DNA of 64,000 nucleotides from Verrucomicrobiales bacterium (GCA_024233215.1 JACKPW010000004.1:186001-250000), one strand, 5' to 3'. Shown: positions 7,711-16,184, counted from the stretch's first letter. Notes: generated by a model from the sequence alone, not told the origin. A program made the numbers and translations.

Positions 7711-9183
7711 TCAGGGGAGTTCCACCGCCCGGTAGAATCGGGCACCGGGAAGGCCGGCGTCCTCGTCCCGCCAACGGGTGCCCCCCGGCTGACCCATCCC
7801 CCGGCCGATTTCCCGCCAAGCCTTGAGATCCCCGGTTGCCTCCAGCACAAACTCGTGTCCGGCGGCGACATGCACCCGGACCAGGGCCCCGTCGCCATCC
7901 ATCCGTTCCCAGCGCACGAACGGGAGACGGTCCAGGGGCAGGAGTTGGTTCCGCAACACCTCCCGCGCCACCAGCGCCCCGCTCCGCTTCCCTTCCCGAT
8001 TCGCGAACTGAAAATGGATACCTCCGTATATCCGACTCAGCCCCACCTCGTCCGCGCAACCCAGCAGACTCTCATAATGGCGCCGCACCCCCGGCACGGA
8101 ATCGGAGGTGGCGGTGAACGAAAGTGCGTCGGTGCCGTAGAACCCGGCAATGATCTCCGCCGCCGCCCGGCTGAACGTGCTGTGACCACTCGGGTACTCC
8201 GGGAAATTCGGCGAAATAAGCCAGGAATCCCAAGCCGCATCCGGAACGGTGGCCGGATTGCCATCCTCGTCGCCCCGCTGGATGGCGGTGAGGGGCCGCC
8301 ACGCGTTGTAACGGTATTTTCCCTCCCAGCAGACAATCGCTGCATCCGCCTGCGCCAGACTCAGCAGGGCCATCAAACGAACACTTCGAGCCAGCCCCTC
8401 ACCATGGTCGGACAGAATCCCGATGGCGATTTCATACCAGTGCCCCGGCGGCATCGCCGTATAGCTGAAGTCCGACCAGAAGATGGCGATCAGGCTCTGT
8501 TCCTCCGTTCGGACGGCACTGTCGTACGCCCCAATCCGGCGAACCTCAGCGTAATCCTCCGCATAGGCCGGGCTTGCCAGACCCGGGGGGGGGGACACCA
8601 CGAAGGGCTCGATCTCGCGGAGGGCGAAGGGCGTCACGTAACGCCAGTGCGGATCCAGGGGGGGCCGGAAGAACGGCGGTGTGCGCCGCCACTGCCCAGG
8701 GGCTTCACTCGGAATGTAGGGAACCTGCGTCGCCGCCCCGTCCCCCGCCCGCAAATCGTGCATCCTGCCCGCCACCTCCGCCCCAAACGCCACCCCGTCC
8801 GCCCGGGCCCCGGTGGCCGGGGTGGCCTCCATCCACGCCGCCAGCAAGGCGTCGGCCCGGGCGGAATAGCTCGGGTAAAGCAGCCGGATGGCCTGATGTC
8901 CCGCCCCCATCAATGCCGCTTCGGGGGAGGTGTCCGCCGGAGGTTCGAGCAGGAAATGGTAGGGCTGACAGCTCCGATCCACCGCGTTGAACGATTCCCA
9001 CATGGCAAGGTTGAGAATCGCCAGGTTGCGGGTGGAAAGGGTCGGAGCGCTGTTGGAATCGCGCACGGCGTCGAGAGCCAGCCGGTTCCAGTCGAGCACC
9101 CCGTTCGCCCGTGCTGTCTGGGCCACCACCCCCAGCCACCCCAGCAGCCAGATATGAACCGCATTGACAACACAGATTCGCAT
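7711..9183 (-). CDS. Vanadium-dependent haloperoxidase / PAP2-family secreted protein
   Basis: A 490-aa protein; the ATG at 9183 gives a good signal peptide (MRICVVNAVHIWLLGWLGVV, cleavage near AQTARA). The three-part vanadate/phosphate site is clear: K-x6-RP in KYRYNAWRP, PSGH in EYPSGHSTFS, and SR-x5-H in SRIYGGIHF. The Asp that often follows the last motif in haloperoxidases is Asn (FQFANREG). These motifs fit either halide oxidation with H2O2 or acid phosphatase activity. The C-terminus (about 435-490) is a small beta-rich tail with LEATGDLKAWREIG and ARFYRAVELP, similar to the end of the 2,681-aa LTD/CotH protein in this window. It is probably exported. Confidence 0.83.
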   Translation of the reverse strand: MRICVVNAVHIWLLGWLGVVAQTARANGVLDWNRLALDAVRDSNSAPTLSTRNLAILNLAMWESFNAVDRSCQPYHFLLEPPADTSPEAALMGAGHQAIRLLYPSYSARADALLAAWMEATPATGARADGVAFGAEVAGRMHDLRAGDGAATQVPYIPSEAPGQWRRTPPFFRPPLDPHWRYVTPFALREIEPFVVSPPPGLASPAYAEDYAEVRRIGAYDSAVRTEEQSLIAIFWSDFSYTAMPPGHWYEIAIGILSDHGEGLARSVRLMALLSLAQADAAIVCWEGKYRYNAWRPLTAIQRGDEDGNPATVPDAAWDSWLISPNFPEYPSGHSTFSRAAAEIIAGFYGTDALSFTATSDSVPGVRRHYESLLGCADEVGLSRIYGGIHFQFANREGKRSGALVAREVLRNQLLPLDRLPFVRWERMDGDGALVRVHVAAGHEFVLEATGDLKAWREIGRGMGQPGGTRWRDEDAGLPGARFYRAVELP

Positions 9184-9306
9184 CCCTTCTACAAAAGCGC
9201 ACCCTTCCCTTCCGGCCAAGCGGAAAAACAGTCGGAAACGCGGTCCTTCCCCCAAGCGGCACGGGAAGGCAGCCGGGGTTGGACGGCTTTTTCGGCAGAG
9301 GTCTGC

Positions 9307-9696
9307 CTACTCCTTCGGCACCTCCCGCGGCTCGACCGTGACGGTGAGCGTGTTCGCCTTGCCGGGGGGAAACCGTTGATCGCGCATGATCATCAACCGC
9401 GCGCGGCGGTCCAGATCCGGATTGCCGGAACTACGCTGGAGTTCCACGTACACGGGTTTGCCGTCCACGTCGTGCACCACCAGGAAGTGCATCGCCTGCG
9501 GCTTGGACGGGTCCGCCGCCTGCCCGCCCTGCCCCATGCGTCGGTTCAGGTCGGCAATGCTGCCGCGGTCGCTCGCCTCCCCGTCGGAGGTCTGGAATGA
9601 GTCGTAGTAGTCCAGCGGTTTGGGCTTCTTGCTCCTGCAACCGGTCGACCCGGGCGCCAGAAGCACCGCCAGAAGAAGTGGCCAGACGAGTTTCAT
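9307..9696 (-). CDS. Small lipoprotein with a TonB C-terminal-like domain
   Basis: 129 aa. An N-terminal signal ends in a lipobox-like stretch (APGSTGC, Cys20), so it is probably lipid-anchored. Residues 68-125 (VVHDVDGKPVYVELQRSSGN, then DLDRRARLMIMRDQRFPPGK) look like a TonB carboxy-terminal fold, in which a Gly-Asn-x-x-(L/F)-D segment and a (W/R)RF-P segment are typical. TonB itself carries a membrane helix and a proline-rich spacer, both absent here, so a role in energising outer-membrane receptors is not supported. Function unknown. Confidence 0.65.
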   Translation of the reverse strand: MKLVWPLLLAVLLAPGSTGCRSKKPKPLDYYDSFQTSDGEASDRGSIADLNRRMGQGGQAADPSKPQAMHFLVVHDVDGKPVYVELQRSSGNPDLDRRARLMIMRDQRFPPGKANTLTVTVEPREVPKE

Positions 9697-9773
9697 GACG
9701 GTTTCTGTAGCACAACTTCACCCATCAGGCCATGAAGGATTGCCGCCCGCCCCGGGTTCCCTACGATCACGCC

Positions 9774-10688
9774 ATGCGCGTGTGGATCATCGGATGTGGC
9801 TACGTCGGGACCGCCCTGGGCAAACGCCTGCTGCAGGAGGGGCACACGGTCACGGGCCTCTGCCGGACCCGGGAAAGGGCCACCGACCTCGCTGCCGTCG
9901 GCATCCGCCCCGTGATCGCGGACCTGGCAAGAGCGGAGGAACTTCGGAGGCTCCGGGCGGACTGCACCCACGCCGTGCTGTGCGCCGCCAGCGCGGGAGG
10001 CGATTTGGAGACATACCGCCGGATCTACGTCAACGGCACCGCCAACGTGCTGGAGTGGCTCGCCGACGCCCCCCCCACCCGGTTGGTCTACACCGGAAGC
10101 ACGGGTGTGTACGGCCAGAACGACGGTTCCGACGTGGACGAGGAAAGTCCCACGATGCCGCAGGCCGACACCGCCCGCGTGTTGCTGGAGACCGAGGGAC
10201 TGCTGCGCCAGGCCGCCATGAAGGACAGGGTGCCGGCAGTCCTGCTGCGGGTGGCCGGGATTTACGGCCCCGAACGCGGCTACTGGTTGCGGCAGTTCCT
10301 CGCCGGCACCGCCCGCCTCGACGGGGACGGTTCCCGAATCCTGAACATGATCCACCGCGACGACCTGGTGGAATCAATCCTGGCCGCCCTGCTGCACGGC
10401 CGGCCGGGTCGAATCTACAACGTGGTGGACAACGAACCGGTTCGGCAGCGCGACTTGCTCGGTTGGCTCGCCCGGCGTTTGAACCGCCCCCTGCCCCTTC
10501 GGGCGGAACCGGGAATCGCGACCGGCGGAAAAGGCCTCCGAGGCAGCAAACGAATCTTGAATCGCCGGCTGATCGAGGAACTTCAGGTCAGGCTGCGCCA
10601 CCCCACGTTTCGCGAGGGATTCGACGCGGAGTTGATGCGGATGGGGTTCTCCGCGGAGCCGGCAAGGGACCCGCCCCGGGTGGAATGA
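9774..10688 (+). CDS. NAD(P)-dependent SDR-family epimerase/dehydratase-like protein
   Basis: A 304-aa extended-SDR protein like the E. coli YeeZ group. The ATG at 9774 puts the Rossmann motif at the very start (MRVWIIGCGYVGTALGKRL, GxxGxxG), which is why the upstream ATG at 9732 is not used. Other signs are VYTGSTGVYG with the Ser/Tyr region, LRVAGIYGPERG and IYNVVDNEPV. The canonical Tyr-x3-Lys is not obvious (ETEGLLRQA is found at that place), as in many atypical SDRs, so catalysis is uncertain. It ends 7 bp from the stop of the converging universal stress protein gene. Confidence 0.8.
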   Translation: MRVWIIGCGYVGTALGKRLLQEGHTVTGLCRTRERATDLAAVGIRPVIADLARAEELRRLRADCTHAVLCAASAGGDLETYRRIYVNGTANVLEWLADAPPTRLVYTGSTGVYGQNDGSDVDEESPTMPQADTARVLLETEGLLRQAAMKDRVPAVLLRVAGIYGPERGYWLRQFLAGTARLDGDGSRILNMIHRDDLVESILAALLHGRPGRIYNVVDNEPVRQRDLLGWLARRLNRPLPLRAEPGIATGGKGLRGSKRILNRRLIEELQVRLRHPTFREGFDAELMRMGFSAEPARDPPRVE

Positions 10689-10695
10689 GTGTCAG

Positions 10696-11232
10696 TCAGC
10701 CTCCGGTCGCCGGAGCGTCGGAGGTGGCTGCCCCGACGGCCACCTTCTCCCGCACCACCAGCACGGGACACGGCGCGTGCCGCACCACGCGTTCCGCGGT
10801 GCTGCCCAGCACCACGTGCTTCAGGCCGGTATAGCCGTGGGTGGTCAGCACGATCAGGTCCGCTCCCACTTCACCCGCCGCCTCGGTGATCTCCAGGTAT
10901 GGCCGACCAAAACGCAACAGACCCTCGCACTCCATTCCCCGCCCCCTTTCTGCCGCCACGGCCTCCTCCAGCCGCAATCCCGCCTCGCGGCGGATTTCCT
11001 CCACCATTTCATCCGTGATGATCGGCGTGTAGCCGAGGTCCGACGGACAAGCCATCGGTTCCACCACATGCAGCAGCACCAGCCGCGCCCCCGATTGGCG
11101 AGCCAGACCGCGCGCGTGCCGAAGGGCCTTGCGCGCGTGCTCCGAGAAATCCAGGGGCACCAACACACGCTGAAAGGCAAAAGCGTCGTCATCAGCAACG
11201 GCCGCCGAAGGGATGTTTTGTGGATCGCTCAT
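10696..11232 (-). CDS. Universal stress protein (UspA family)
   Basis: 178 aa: a disordered N-terminus (1-18) followed by a single Usp domain. Seen: RVLVPLDFSEHARKALRHA at the start and the nucleotide-binding signature THGYTGLKHVVLGSTAERVV (G-x2-G-x8-9-G-S/T), which suggests an ATP-binding type. LVLLHVVEPM is the usual second strand. Usp proteins help cells survive stress and arrest; the partner here is unknown. It lies just downstream, in transcription order, of the tRNA-His gene, with about 85 bp between them. Confidence 0.9.
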   Translation of the reverse strand: MSDPQNIPSAAVADDDAFAFQRVLVPLDFSEHARKALRHARGLARQSGARLVLLHVVEPMACPSDLGYTPIITDEMVEEIRREAGLRLEEAVAAERGRGMECEGLLRFGRPYLEITEAAGEVGADLIVLTTHGYTGLKHVVLGSTAERVVRHAPCPVLVVREKVAVGAATSDAPATGG

Positions 11233-11317
11233 GGCTCAAAGGGGAGTGATTGAATGTCGGAACAAAACTAGGCCTCTTCGGCGGGAAGCTCAAGCAGGTA
11301 TGGTGATAAGGGGGGAA

Positions 11318-11394
11318 TGGGGTGACCGACGGGACTCGAACCCGCGACAACCAGAACCACAATCTGGGGCTCTACCAACTGAGCTACGATCACC
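11318..11394 (-). tRNA. tRNA-His (GTG anticodon)
   Basis: Read on the minus strand, all arms pair. The acceptor stem has 8 bp because the extra G-1 typical of tRNA-His pairs with C73. D stem GCTC/GAGC, anticodon stem CCAGA/TCTGG with loop TTGTGGT (anticodon GTG, at 11358-11360 on the plus strand), and T loop TTCGAGT are present. The 3' CCA is encoded (11318-11320). No integrase or duplicated 3' end is seen nearby, so there is no sign that it serves as an attachment site. Confidence 0.97.
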
Positions 11395-11450
11395 GACCGA
11401 ACGAAGAACCTAGGGGGCGCTGTGCCCGGCCGTCAACAGTTTTGAAGTGA

Positions 11451-14084
11451 TCAGCGATGCCGGCGCAGAAACAGGACCGCCACCCCGAGAACCAGCAACG
11501 CCCGGGTTCCCGGTTCGGGAATCGCGGGGACCGTCTGGGGGTCGACAGGCGTGAGCCCCGCCGCCTCAAACTGCGCCTGCGATTCCAGCACCACGGCGCC
11601 GCTCACCGGCGTCACCAACTGGAACTCGCCCGCCAACCGGATCGCGGCTCCCGTTTCCCGTTTCTCCCGAAGACGGTCGATTTCGTCCTTGGCCCACAAG
11701 CGGGCGATGTGGTTGCCGGTCCGCCCAGCCTCCTCCAGCCGCAGTCCTTCGCCGGAACGACGCCGGCGCGCGAACTCGATGAACCGCACCCCCTGGGTCA
11801 GACGGCCGAGCAGACTGCCCAGGTCGTCCCGCAGGGCACTCAACCGCGGTATGGACTGCACCCCGGCCAGACCGTCGAGCGCTTCAAGCAGCTCATTCGG
11901 GCCGGGACGCGTCTGGATGGCGTCAATGCGGGGTCCACCCGGCCGCCGATCATAACGCTGCCGCAGGGCGTCTGCGGGACTCAGCTCCGCCGGTTGGGGT
12001 GCGTGAATCCAGACCACCACGCCCCCGGGGCTTTCCGATGCCAGGTCCCAGGCACGGACCAGGGCCGGGAGATTATCCTGCCCGCCCAGGCAGCGGGCCC
12101 GCTCGACCCGTCGCGCCAACTCCTCGTGGGACAACGGCGCCCCCTCCCGTTCCGCCACCCCCAGTCGTACCGGCTCGTCGCCGGCCAGGATGACGTCCGC
12201 ACCGATGTCCGCCGGCAGGTTGCGAATCGCCTCCGCCACCGCGGGCAACTCGTCGCTCATCCCCACCGATGCGTCGACCGCAAAAACCACCCGGGACGCC
12301 GGCGGTCGATTCGTCCACAACAGGCCCTGTTCCACGATGTCGTCCCCCAGCGTGCGCGGGTCCCGCGTCCAGAACGCCAGGGGGCCTCCGCTGCGCTCCA
12401 GGCGCACGCGGCTGCGGGCCGGGTCCAGATCGGCATCCGACAACTCGCCCCGGGCCGCCTGGACTCCCTCCTTGACCGTCTCCGCCCGTAACGCCTCACA
12501 GGTGACGGCCCGCGCGTTGTTCGCCTCCAGCCACGCCGTGTGGTGCAGGTTTTCCGGGATGCTGAAGTTCCGCTCCACGAACCGGGGCCAGAGGTACAGG
12601 CCCGCCTCGGCGTCCGGCAGCAAGAGGGGGGCGGTGATCCCGATCCGGATCTTCATCAGGCCCCCGTTGGGCGGCACGGGAAAACACTGCACGAGGACAC
12701 GGTCGGGGCCTGCCGTACTGACCAGCACCGGGTCCTGTCGTTGCCTGACGATGTTTTCGTAGGCCTGTCGCGTGTGGGACCGGCCGGCGAACGCCGCCTC
12801 CCGCTCCTCGCCGTTCACCCATAGGGTGAGACGGGACACCACGCCCCCCGGCGGCAACAGCACCTGGGCCCGGGCCTCGCGCTGACGAGATCCCGTGTTT
12901 TCGAATTCCAATATCCACTCCGTGTAACTCCACGCCGCCGAGGCATCCGCCACCGCATCCAGACGCGAACTGCGGAGATGCAGCCCCTTGATCCGTCCCC
13001 CAACCGCCTCCCCGGCCTGGTCCACATCCCAGGTCCAGTCCTCCAGTTCAGCAAAGGCGCCCCGGGCAGTACGCACGCGCGGCGGAGGCACCCCGTTGAA
13101 CGGCCGGCCCTTCACCCGATAGTAAATCCGGCGGGCGGTTTGCGGGGGCACATCCCGGCCGCCGGTCAGCACCAGGCCCACCAGATCCATGTTGGCGGCG
13201 TTGCGGGTGCGGCCGTAACAGGCACGCAACATGGCCTCCTCGCTGCCCACGCTGCGAAGGACACCCAGTCCGCGCTGCCGGGTGGCCGGCTCCGGGGAAG
13301 CCGCCAGATCCAGGCCGACCCGCGTCGCCCAGTCGGGCAGGCCCAGAACCAGAATCACCCCCCACGCCGCAAGCAATCCCTTCCAACCCGCCGGCAACCG
13401 AGGAACTCCGGAGGTTCCGGCCAGCCGGCGCAAATGGCGCCGCAGCAGCAGCCCGGCCACGAGACTGATCATGGGCGACCAGGGCAACAACCCCCACCCA
13501 TAGACGATCATCGCAAACAGCCCCGGGACCATCAACGGCAGGTAGAGCACCGAGTAGAAGGCCGCCACCCCCACCGCCAGCGCGTTGAGCCACGCCAGCC
13601 ATAAAACCCGGTTGCCCCGGCCTTTGCGGAGGGACTCCCAAGCCAGCCAGTTCGCCAGCGGCACCAGCGCCACCAGCAGCACGTGCCCCAGCGTCGGCAG
13701 GGGATCGAAGAACACCGCGGCGCACATGCCGGTGGTCAATTCCAGGATGAGCGTGACGAGGGGCAACGCGACGCCAAACAAGAACAGGCTGTAACCCGGA
13801 CGCGGTGGGAGAGGCTCCTTCCGGGTCGACCCGGACGGCGCGCCCGCCTCCTGCGGTGGCTCGGAGGGCAGCTCCGGTTCGGGGGCGCCGATCTTGCCCA
13901 GCACGCGCCGGACATCGGCCTCCGTCACGGCCTTGAGTTGCTCGTTCTCGAGTTCCCGCCGCAGGTGTTCACGGAGATCCTCGATGACCTCTGCGGGGTC
14001 GGCCCCGGTGGCCTTGAGCCAGGGCCCCAGCCGGGCAAAATAGCGCTCCAACTCGTCGCGGGCGGCGGTGGTCCAGGTGTTCAT
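11451..14084 (-). CDS. HAAS / multi-TM / VIT / VWA-like protein with PEP-CTERM sorting tail
   Basis: 877 aa with five parts. Residues 1-70 form a HAAS (DUF1700-like) helical domain (ELERYFARLGPWLKATGADP...DLREHLRRELENE), a domain usually paired with PadR regulators. About 96-265 hold some six membrane helices. About 355-480 form a VIT domain (SHTRQAYENIVRQRQDPVLV; FPVPPNGGLMKIRIG). About 590-760 resemble a VWA domain (VVFAVDASVGMSDELP); the MIDAS reads D-A-S-V-G rather than DxSxS, so metal binding may be weak. The end is a PEP-CTERM signal: VPAIPEPGT, a hydrophobic stretch, then RRHR. PEP-CTERM proteins are processed by an exosortase, which is not in this window. Its start overlaps the PadR stop by 4 bp. 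VIT-domain substrates of exosortase systems are known; the HAAS fusion is noteworthy. Confidence 0.82.
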   Translation of the reverse strand: MNTWTTAARDELERYFARLGPWLKATGADPAEVIEDLREHLRRELENEQLKAVTEADVRRVLGKIGAPEPELPSEPPQEAGAPSGSTRKEPLPPRPGYSLFLFGVALPLVTLILELTTGMCAAVFFDPLPTLGHVLLVALVPLANWLAWESLRKGRGNRVLWLAWLNALAVGVAAFYSVLYLPLMVPGLFAMIVYGWGLLPWSPMISLVAGLLLRRHLRRLAGTSGVPRLPAGWKGLLAAWGVILVLGLPDWATRVGLDLAASPEPATRQRGLGVLRSVGSEEAMLRACYGRTRNAANMDLVGLVLTGGRDVPPQTARRIYYRVKGRPFNGVPPPRVRTARGAFAELEDWTWDVDQAGEAVGGRIKGLHLRSSRLDAVADASAAWSYTEWILEFENTGSRQREARAQVLLPPGGVVSRLTLWVNGEEREAAFAGRSHTRQAYENIVRQRQDPVLVSTAGPDRVLVQCFPVPPNGGLMKIRIGITAPLLLPDAEAGLYLWPRFVERNFSIPENLHHTAWLEANNARAVTCEALRAETVKEGVQAARGELSDADLDPARSRVRLERSGGPLAFWTRDPRTLGDDIVEQGLLWTNRPPASRVVFAVDASVGMSDELPAVAEAIRNLPADIGADVILAGDEPVRLGVAEREGAPLSHEELARRVERARCLGGQDNLPALVRAWDLASESPGGVVVWIHAPQPAELSPADALRQRYDRRPGGPRIDAIQTRPGPNELLEALDGLAGVQSIPRLSALRDDLGSLLGRLTQGVRFIEFARRRRSGEGLRLEEAGRTGNHIARLWAKDEIDRLREKRETGAAIRLAGEFQLVTPVSGAVVLESQAQFEAAGLTPVDPQTVPAIPEPGTRALLVLGVAVLFLRRHR

Positions 14085-14431
14085 CGCGATCCTCCCTCCT
14101 GCTGCCGCAGCGACTTGGCTCCGGCGATGAGTGTTTCCATGTATTCCTCCATCAAATCCAACGTATCCCGTCCGTCCTCACTGAGCCGGTAGTACTTGCG
14201 AGCGGGACCCTCGGTGGATTCCACCAGGCGGGCCGTCACAAGTCCCTGCACGCGTAATCGCGACAAAAGCGGGTAGAGCGTCCCTTCGGTCACCCCCAAC
14301 CCCGGCACCCCGGCAAGGCTCTTGACGAGTTCGTAGCCGTAGCGTTCCCGACCGGACAACGCGCTCAGGATGCAAAAATCCAGCAGGCCCTTGCGCACCT
14401 GCACGGTCCATTTGTCGAAGAGATCGTTCAT
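14081..14431 (-). CDS. PadR-family transcriptional regulator
   Basis: 116 aa, the short PadR form. The winged helix is seen in KGLLDFCILSALSGRERYGYELV, GVTEGTLYPLLSRLRVQGLV and GPARKYYRLSEDGRDTL, followed by a helix for dimerisation. PadR proteins usually repress transcription from inverted-repeat operators. It lies between membrane-protein genes and the HAAS-VIT gene, overlapping the latter by 4 bp, as PadR-HAAS pairs typically do. A candidate operator lies at 16059-16074, at the promoter of this operon, which would make it autoregulated. Confidence 0.92.
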   Translation of the reverse strand: MNDLFDKWTVQVRKGLLDFCILSALSGRERYGYELVKSLAGVPGLGVTEGTLYPLLSRLRVQGLVTARLVESTEGPARKYYRLSEDGRDTLDLMEEYMETLIAGAKSLRQQEGGSR

Positions 14432-14438
14432 ACGCGTG

Positions 14439-15059
14439 TCACGTCACGGGCACATGGCCTTCGTCGGTCAGCCACCAGATGGCGAGCCGCACCGCAAAGC
14501 ACGCCCCCAGAAAGACGGAACTGAAAGTGAGCGGTCGGGCATCGTCGAATCCCCCCGCCGCGTAGCCCAACTGGCAAAGGAAGTTCACCAGCGCCACGCC
14601 GACGAGCACCGCCGCCACGTGCCAGATTCGCTTCAACCTCGGCAACCCCCAGCCCACCAGGCCGTAACCGAGCAGAAGGGTCGGCGCGAAGATCACGATC
14701 GTCAGGCCGATGAGTTCCTCGGAATCGGCGTATTGGGTTAGAGCCAACGTCAGGATGATGACGCCCCCCACCCCGGGCACAACACCAACCTCGCGGGGCG
14801 GCTCCGACCGAATGCGATGCCTCGCCTCGACTCGCTGGAAAAAAAGCGCCCAGCTCAGGAGGAACCCGTTGCCACTCATCAATAGCCACTGCGCCCAGAC
14901 CGGGCCCCCGTCACGCCCGCCGCCAGGTAAGGCGGTCCCGCGCCCCGTCAGTGCGATGCCCATGACCAACCCCACCACCAGAGCCAGGGGCAGCCAGGCC
15001 GCGAATCGGACCCACCGCAGCAGCAGCGGGCTCCGGAAATCTGACGTGGGTGGGAACAT
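14439..15059 (-). CDS. Hypothetical integral membrane protein
   Basis: 206 aa, about six hydrophobic segments (WLPLALVVGLVMGIAL; WLLMSGNGFLLSWALFF; GGVIILTLALTQY; LIGLTIVIFAPTLLLGYGLV; HVAAVLVGVALVNFLCQ; FSSVFLGACFAVRLAIWWL). No family recognised. The gene begins 1 bp after the stop of the preceding operon gene and ends 7 bp before the PadR start. This tight packing says it belongs to the PadR/HAAS-VIT unit. Confidence 0.7.
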   Translation of the reverse strand: MFPPTSDFRSPLLLRWVRFAAWLPLALVVGLVMGIALTGRGTALPGGGRDGGPVWAQWLLMSGNGFLLSWALFFQRVEARHRIRSEPPREVGVVPGVGGVIILTLALTQYADSEELIGLTIVIFAPTLLLGYGLVGWGLPRLKRIWHVAAVLVGVALVNFLCQLGYAAGGFDDARPLTFSSVFLGACFAVRLAIWWLTDEGHVPVT

Positions 15060-15060
15060 C

Positions 15061-15585
15061 TCAGTCGAGGAACCAGTTCAAAAACGGTCCCGGTGCCAGA
15101 AACACGAGCCCATAGGCCGCGGCAAATGCTCCCGCATACGTCAGAAGGTAGACCACCCAATGCCGCCAGCGCGGCAGGGTCAGGAGAACAAACACCGCAA
15201 TCGGGAGCGCGTACAAGGTCAGGAAGAGCCCCCTGCCGAGCTGCCAGACAGTCGCCTCGTGCCATCGCAGCAGGGTGCCTTCCAACTGTTGACCAAACCG
15301 CGGCCAACCATCCAGTGACAGCCTGACGTGCACCACAAACGCGAAATACAAGCCCGACCAAAGCGTCGCGGGCAGGACTGAAACTCGGAAGCCCCGCCCG
15401 GACAGCCGGGCACGACAGTCAGCGAGTGCCCGTTTCCAGCAGTATCGGCAGGGCTCAGCCGTCGCGGGGATCTCCGGGCCAATGCGCTGGCAGGTCGAGG
15501 ATACCCCCGACCCACACACCAAGTGCCGGGCAGCACTCGGTCCGGAAACCCCTTCGTAAGACCGGGCATTGCCGGGCGAACTCAT
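15061..15585 (-). CDS. Hypothetical membrane protein with Cys-bearing N-terminus
   Basis: 174 aa. The start is fixed at 15585 because its ATG overlaps the upstream stop by 4 bp (ATGA); a longer frame to 15642 would overlap that gene by about 60 bp. The N-terminal 60 residues are soluble, with Cys at several places (HLVCGSGVSSTCQRIG, PCRYCWKRALADCRARL), suggesting a small metal-binding or disulfide segment. Then come about three membrane helices (VLPATLWSGLYFAFVVHV; FLTLYALPIAVFVLLTL; VVYLLTYAGAFAAAYGLVF). No family recognised. Confidence 0.65.
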   Translation of the reverse strand: MSSPGNARSYEGVSGPSAARHLVCGSGVSSTCQRIGPEIPATAEPCRYCWKRALADCRARLSGRGFRVSVLPATLWSGLYFAFVVHVRLSLDGWPRFGQQLEGTLLRWHEATVWQLGRGLFLTLYALPIAVFVLLTLPRWRHWVVYLLTYAGAFAAAYGLVFLAPGPFLNWFLD

Positions 15586-16004
15586 CGCCCGCCTCCCCCG
15601 GTGAGTTCCCCCCTCCGCCAAACCCACCCGCCCGCATTCCAACCCCCTTCCACGAGCGCGATCGCCTTGGCCAATTCGTGCTCACAGACGCGGTGGGCAT
15701 GGTCGCAGGGTTGACCGGTCCGGAGCCTCTGCAAGAGCGGCAGGGCACGCTCGTCAGCCAGTTGCCCCAGGGCCCAGATGGCATAATTCCGATCCTTCAA
15801 GGGCTGACCCTCGTCGGCCACCAGCGCCATCAACGCCTCCACCGGGTCCCCCGCGTATTGGGACTGCGCCTGGGCGACCTGGGCTCGCACGCCCATCCCA
15901 ATCCAGACGCAGATCGCAAGGTAGCCGCCGACAACGACCAACAACAACCCGCCACCGATCGCCGCCAGCCAGGTTCTGCGTCGCCAAGTGCGTGGAGAGT
16001 TCAT
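15582..16004 (-). CDS. Membrane-anchored HEAT-like repeat protein
   Basis: 140 aa, first gene of the PadR/HAAS-VIT operon. A basic N-terminus and one membrane helix (WLAAIGGGLLLVVVGGYLAICVWIG, about 12-36) are followed by a HEAT/PBS-lyase-like repeat (VEALMALVADEGQPLKDRNY, then AIWALGQLADERALPLLQRL). These repeats generally bind proteins. The C-terminus is Gly/Trp-rich. It lies 55 bp downstream of the candidate PadR-type operator. Role unknown; a protein-protein adaptor at the membrane is a reasonable inference. Confidence 0.68.
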   Translation of the reverse strand: MNSPRTWRRRTWLAAIGGGLLLVVVGGYLAICVWIGMGVRAQVAQAQSQYAGDPVEALMALVADEGQPLKDRNYAIWALGQLADERALPLLQRLRTGQPCDHAHRVCEHELAKAIALVEGGWNAGGWVWRRGELTGGGGR

Positions 16005-16058
16005 TGTGTTCTTTCGATGGAATACGTTTTGGCCGGATCATCCAAGCGCCAGATACCT

Positions 16059-16092
16059 TGTATTGCATAATACATAGTTTCCCTATGGTCAA
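16059..16092 (-). promoter_or_regulatory. Candidate promoter overlapping an inverted repeat, upstream of the PadR operon
   Basis: On the minus strand TTGACC (16087-16092) is followed after 17 bp by TATGCA (16064-16069). The -10 lies inside the inverted repeat TGTATT-N4-AATACA (16059-16074, arms perfect). A repressor bound there would block the promoter. AT-rich repeats with a short spacer suit PadR proteins in general, but binding is an inference. Confidence 0.45.
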
Positions 16093-16184
16093 GCCCCGTT
16101 TCTTGGGCCGTCGGCCCACTGCGCCCCCCCCACGTCCCAGGTCCGCAGGGGGCGCCCAGCGCCGCTGAACCGCGGGTTAACGGT

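Noticed and set aside
11318..11394. tRNA-His as a phage or island attachment site
   Set aside because: No integrase, no second copy of the tRNA 3' end, and ordinary genes on both sides.
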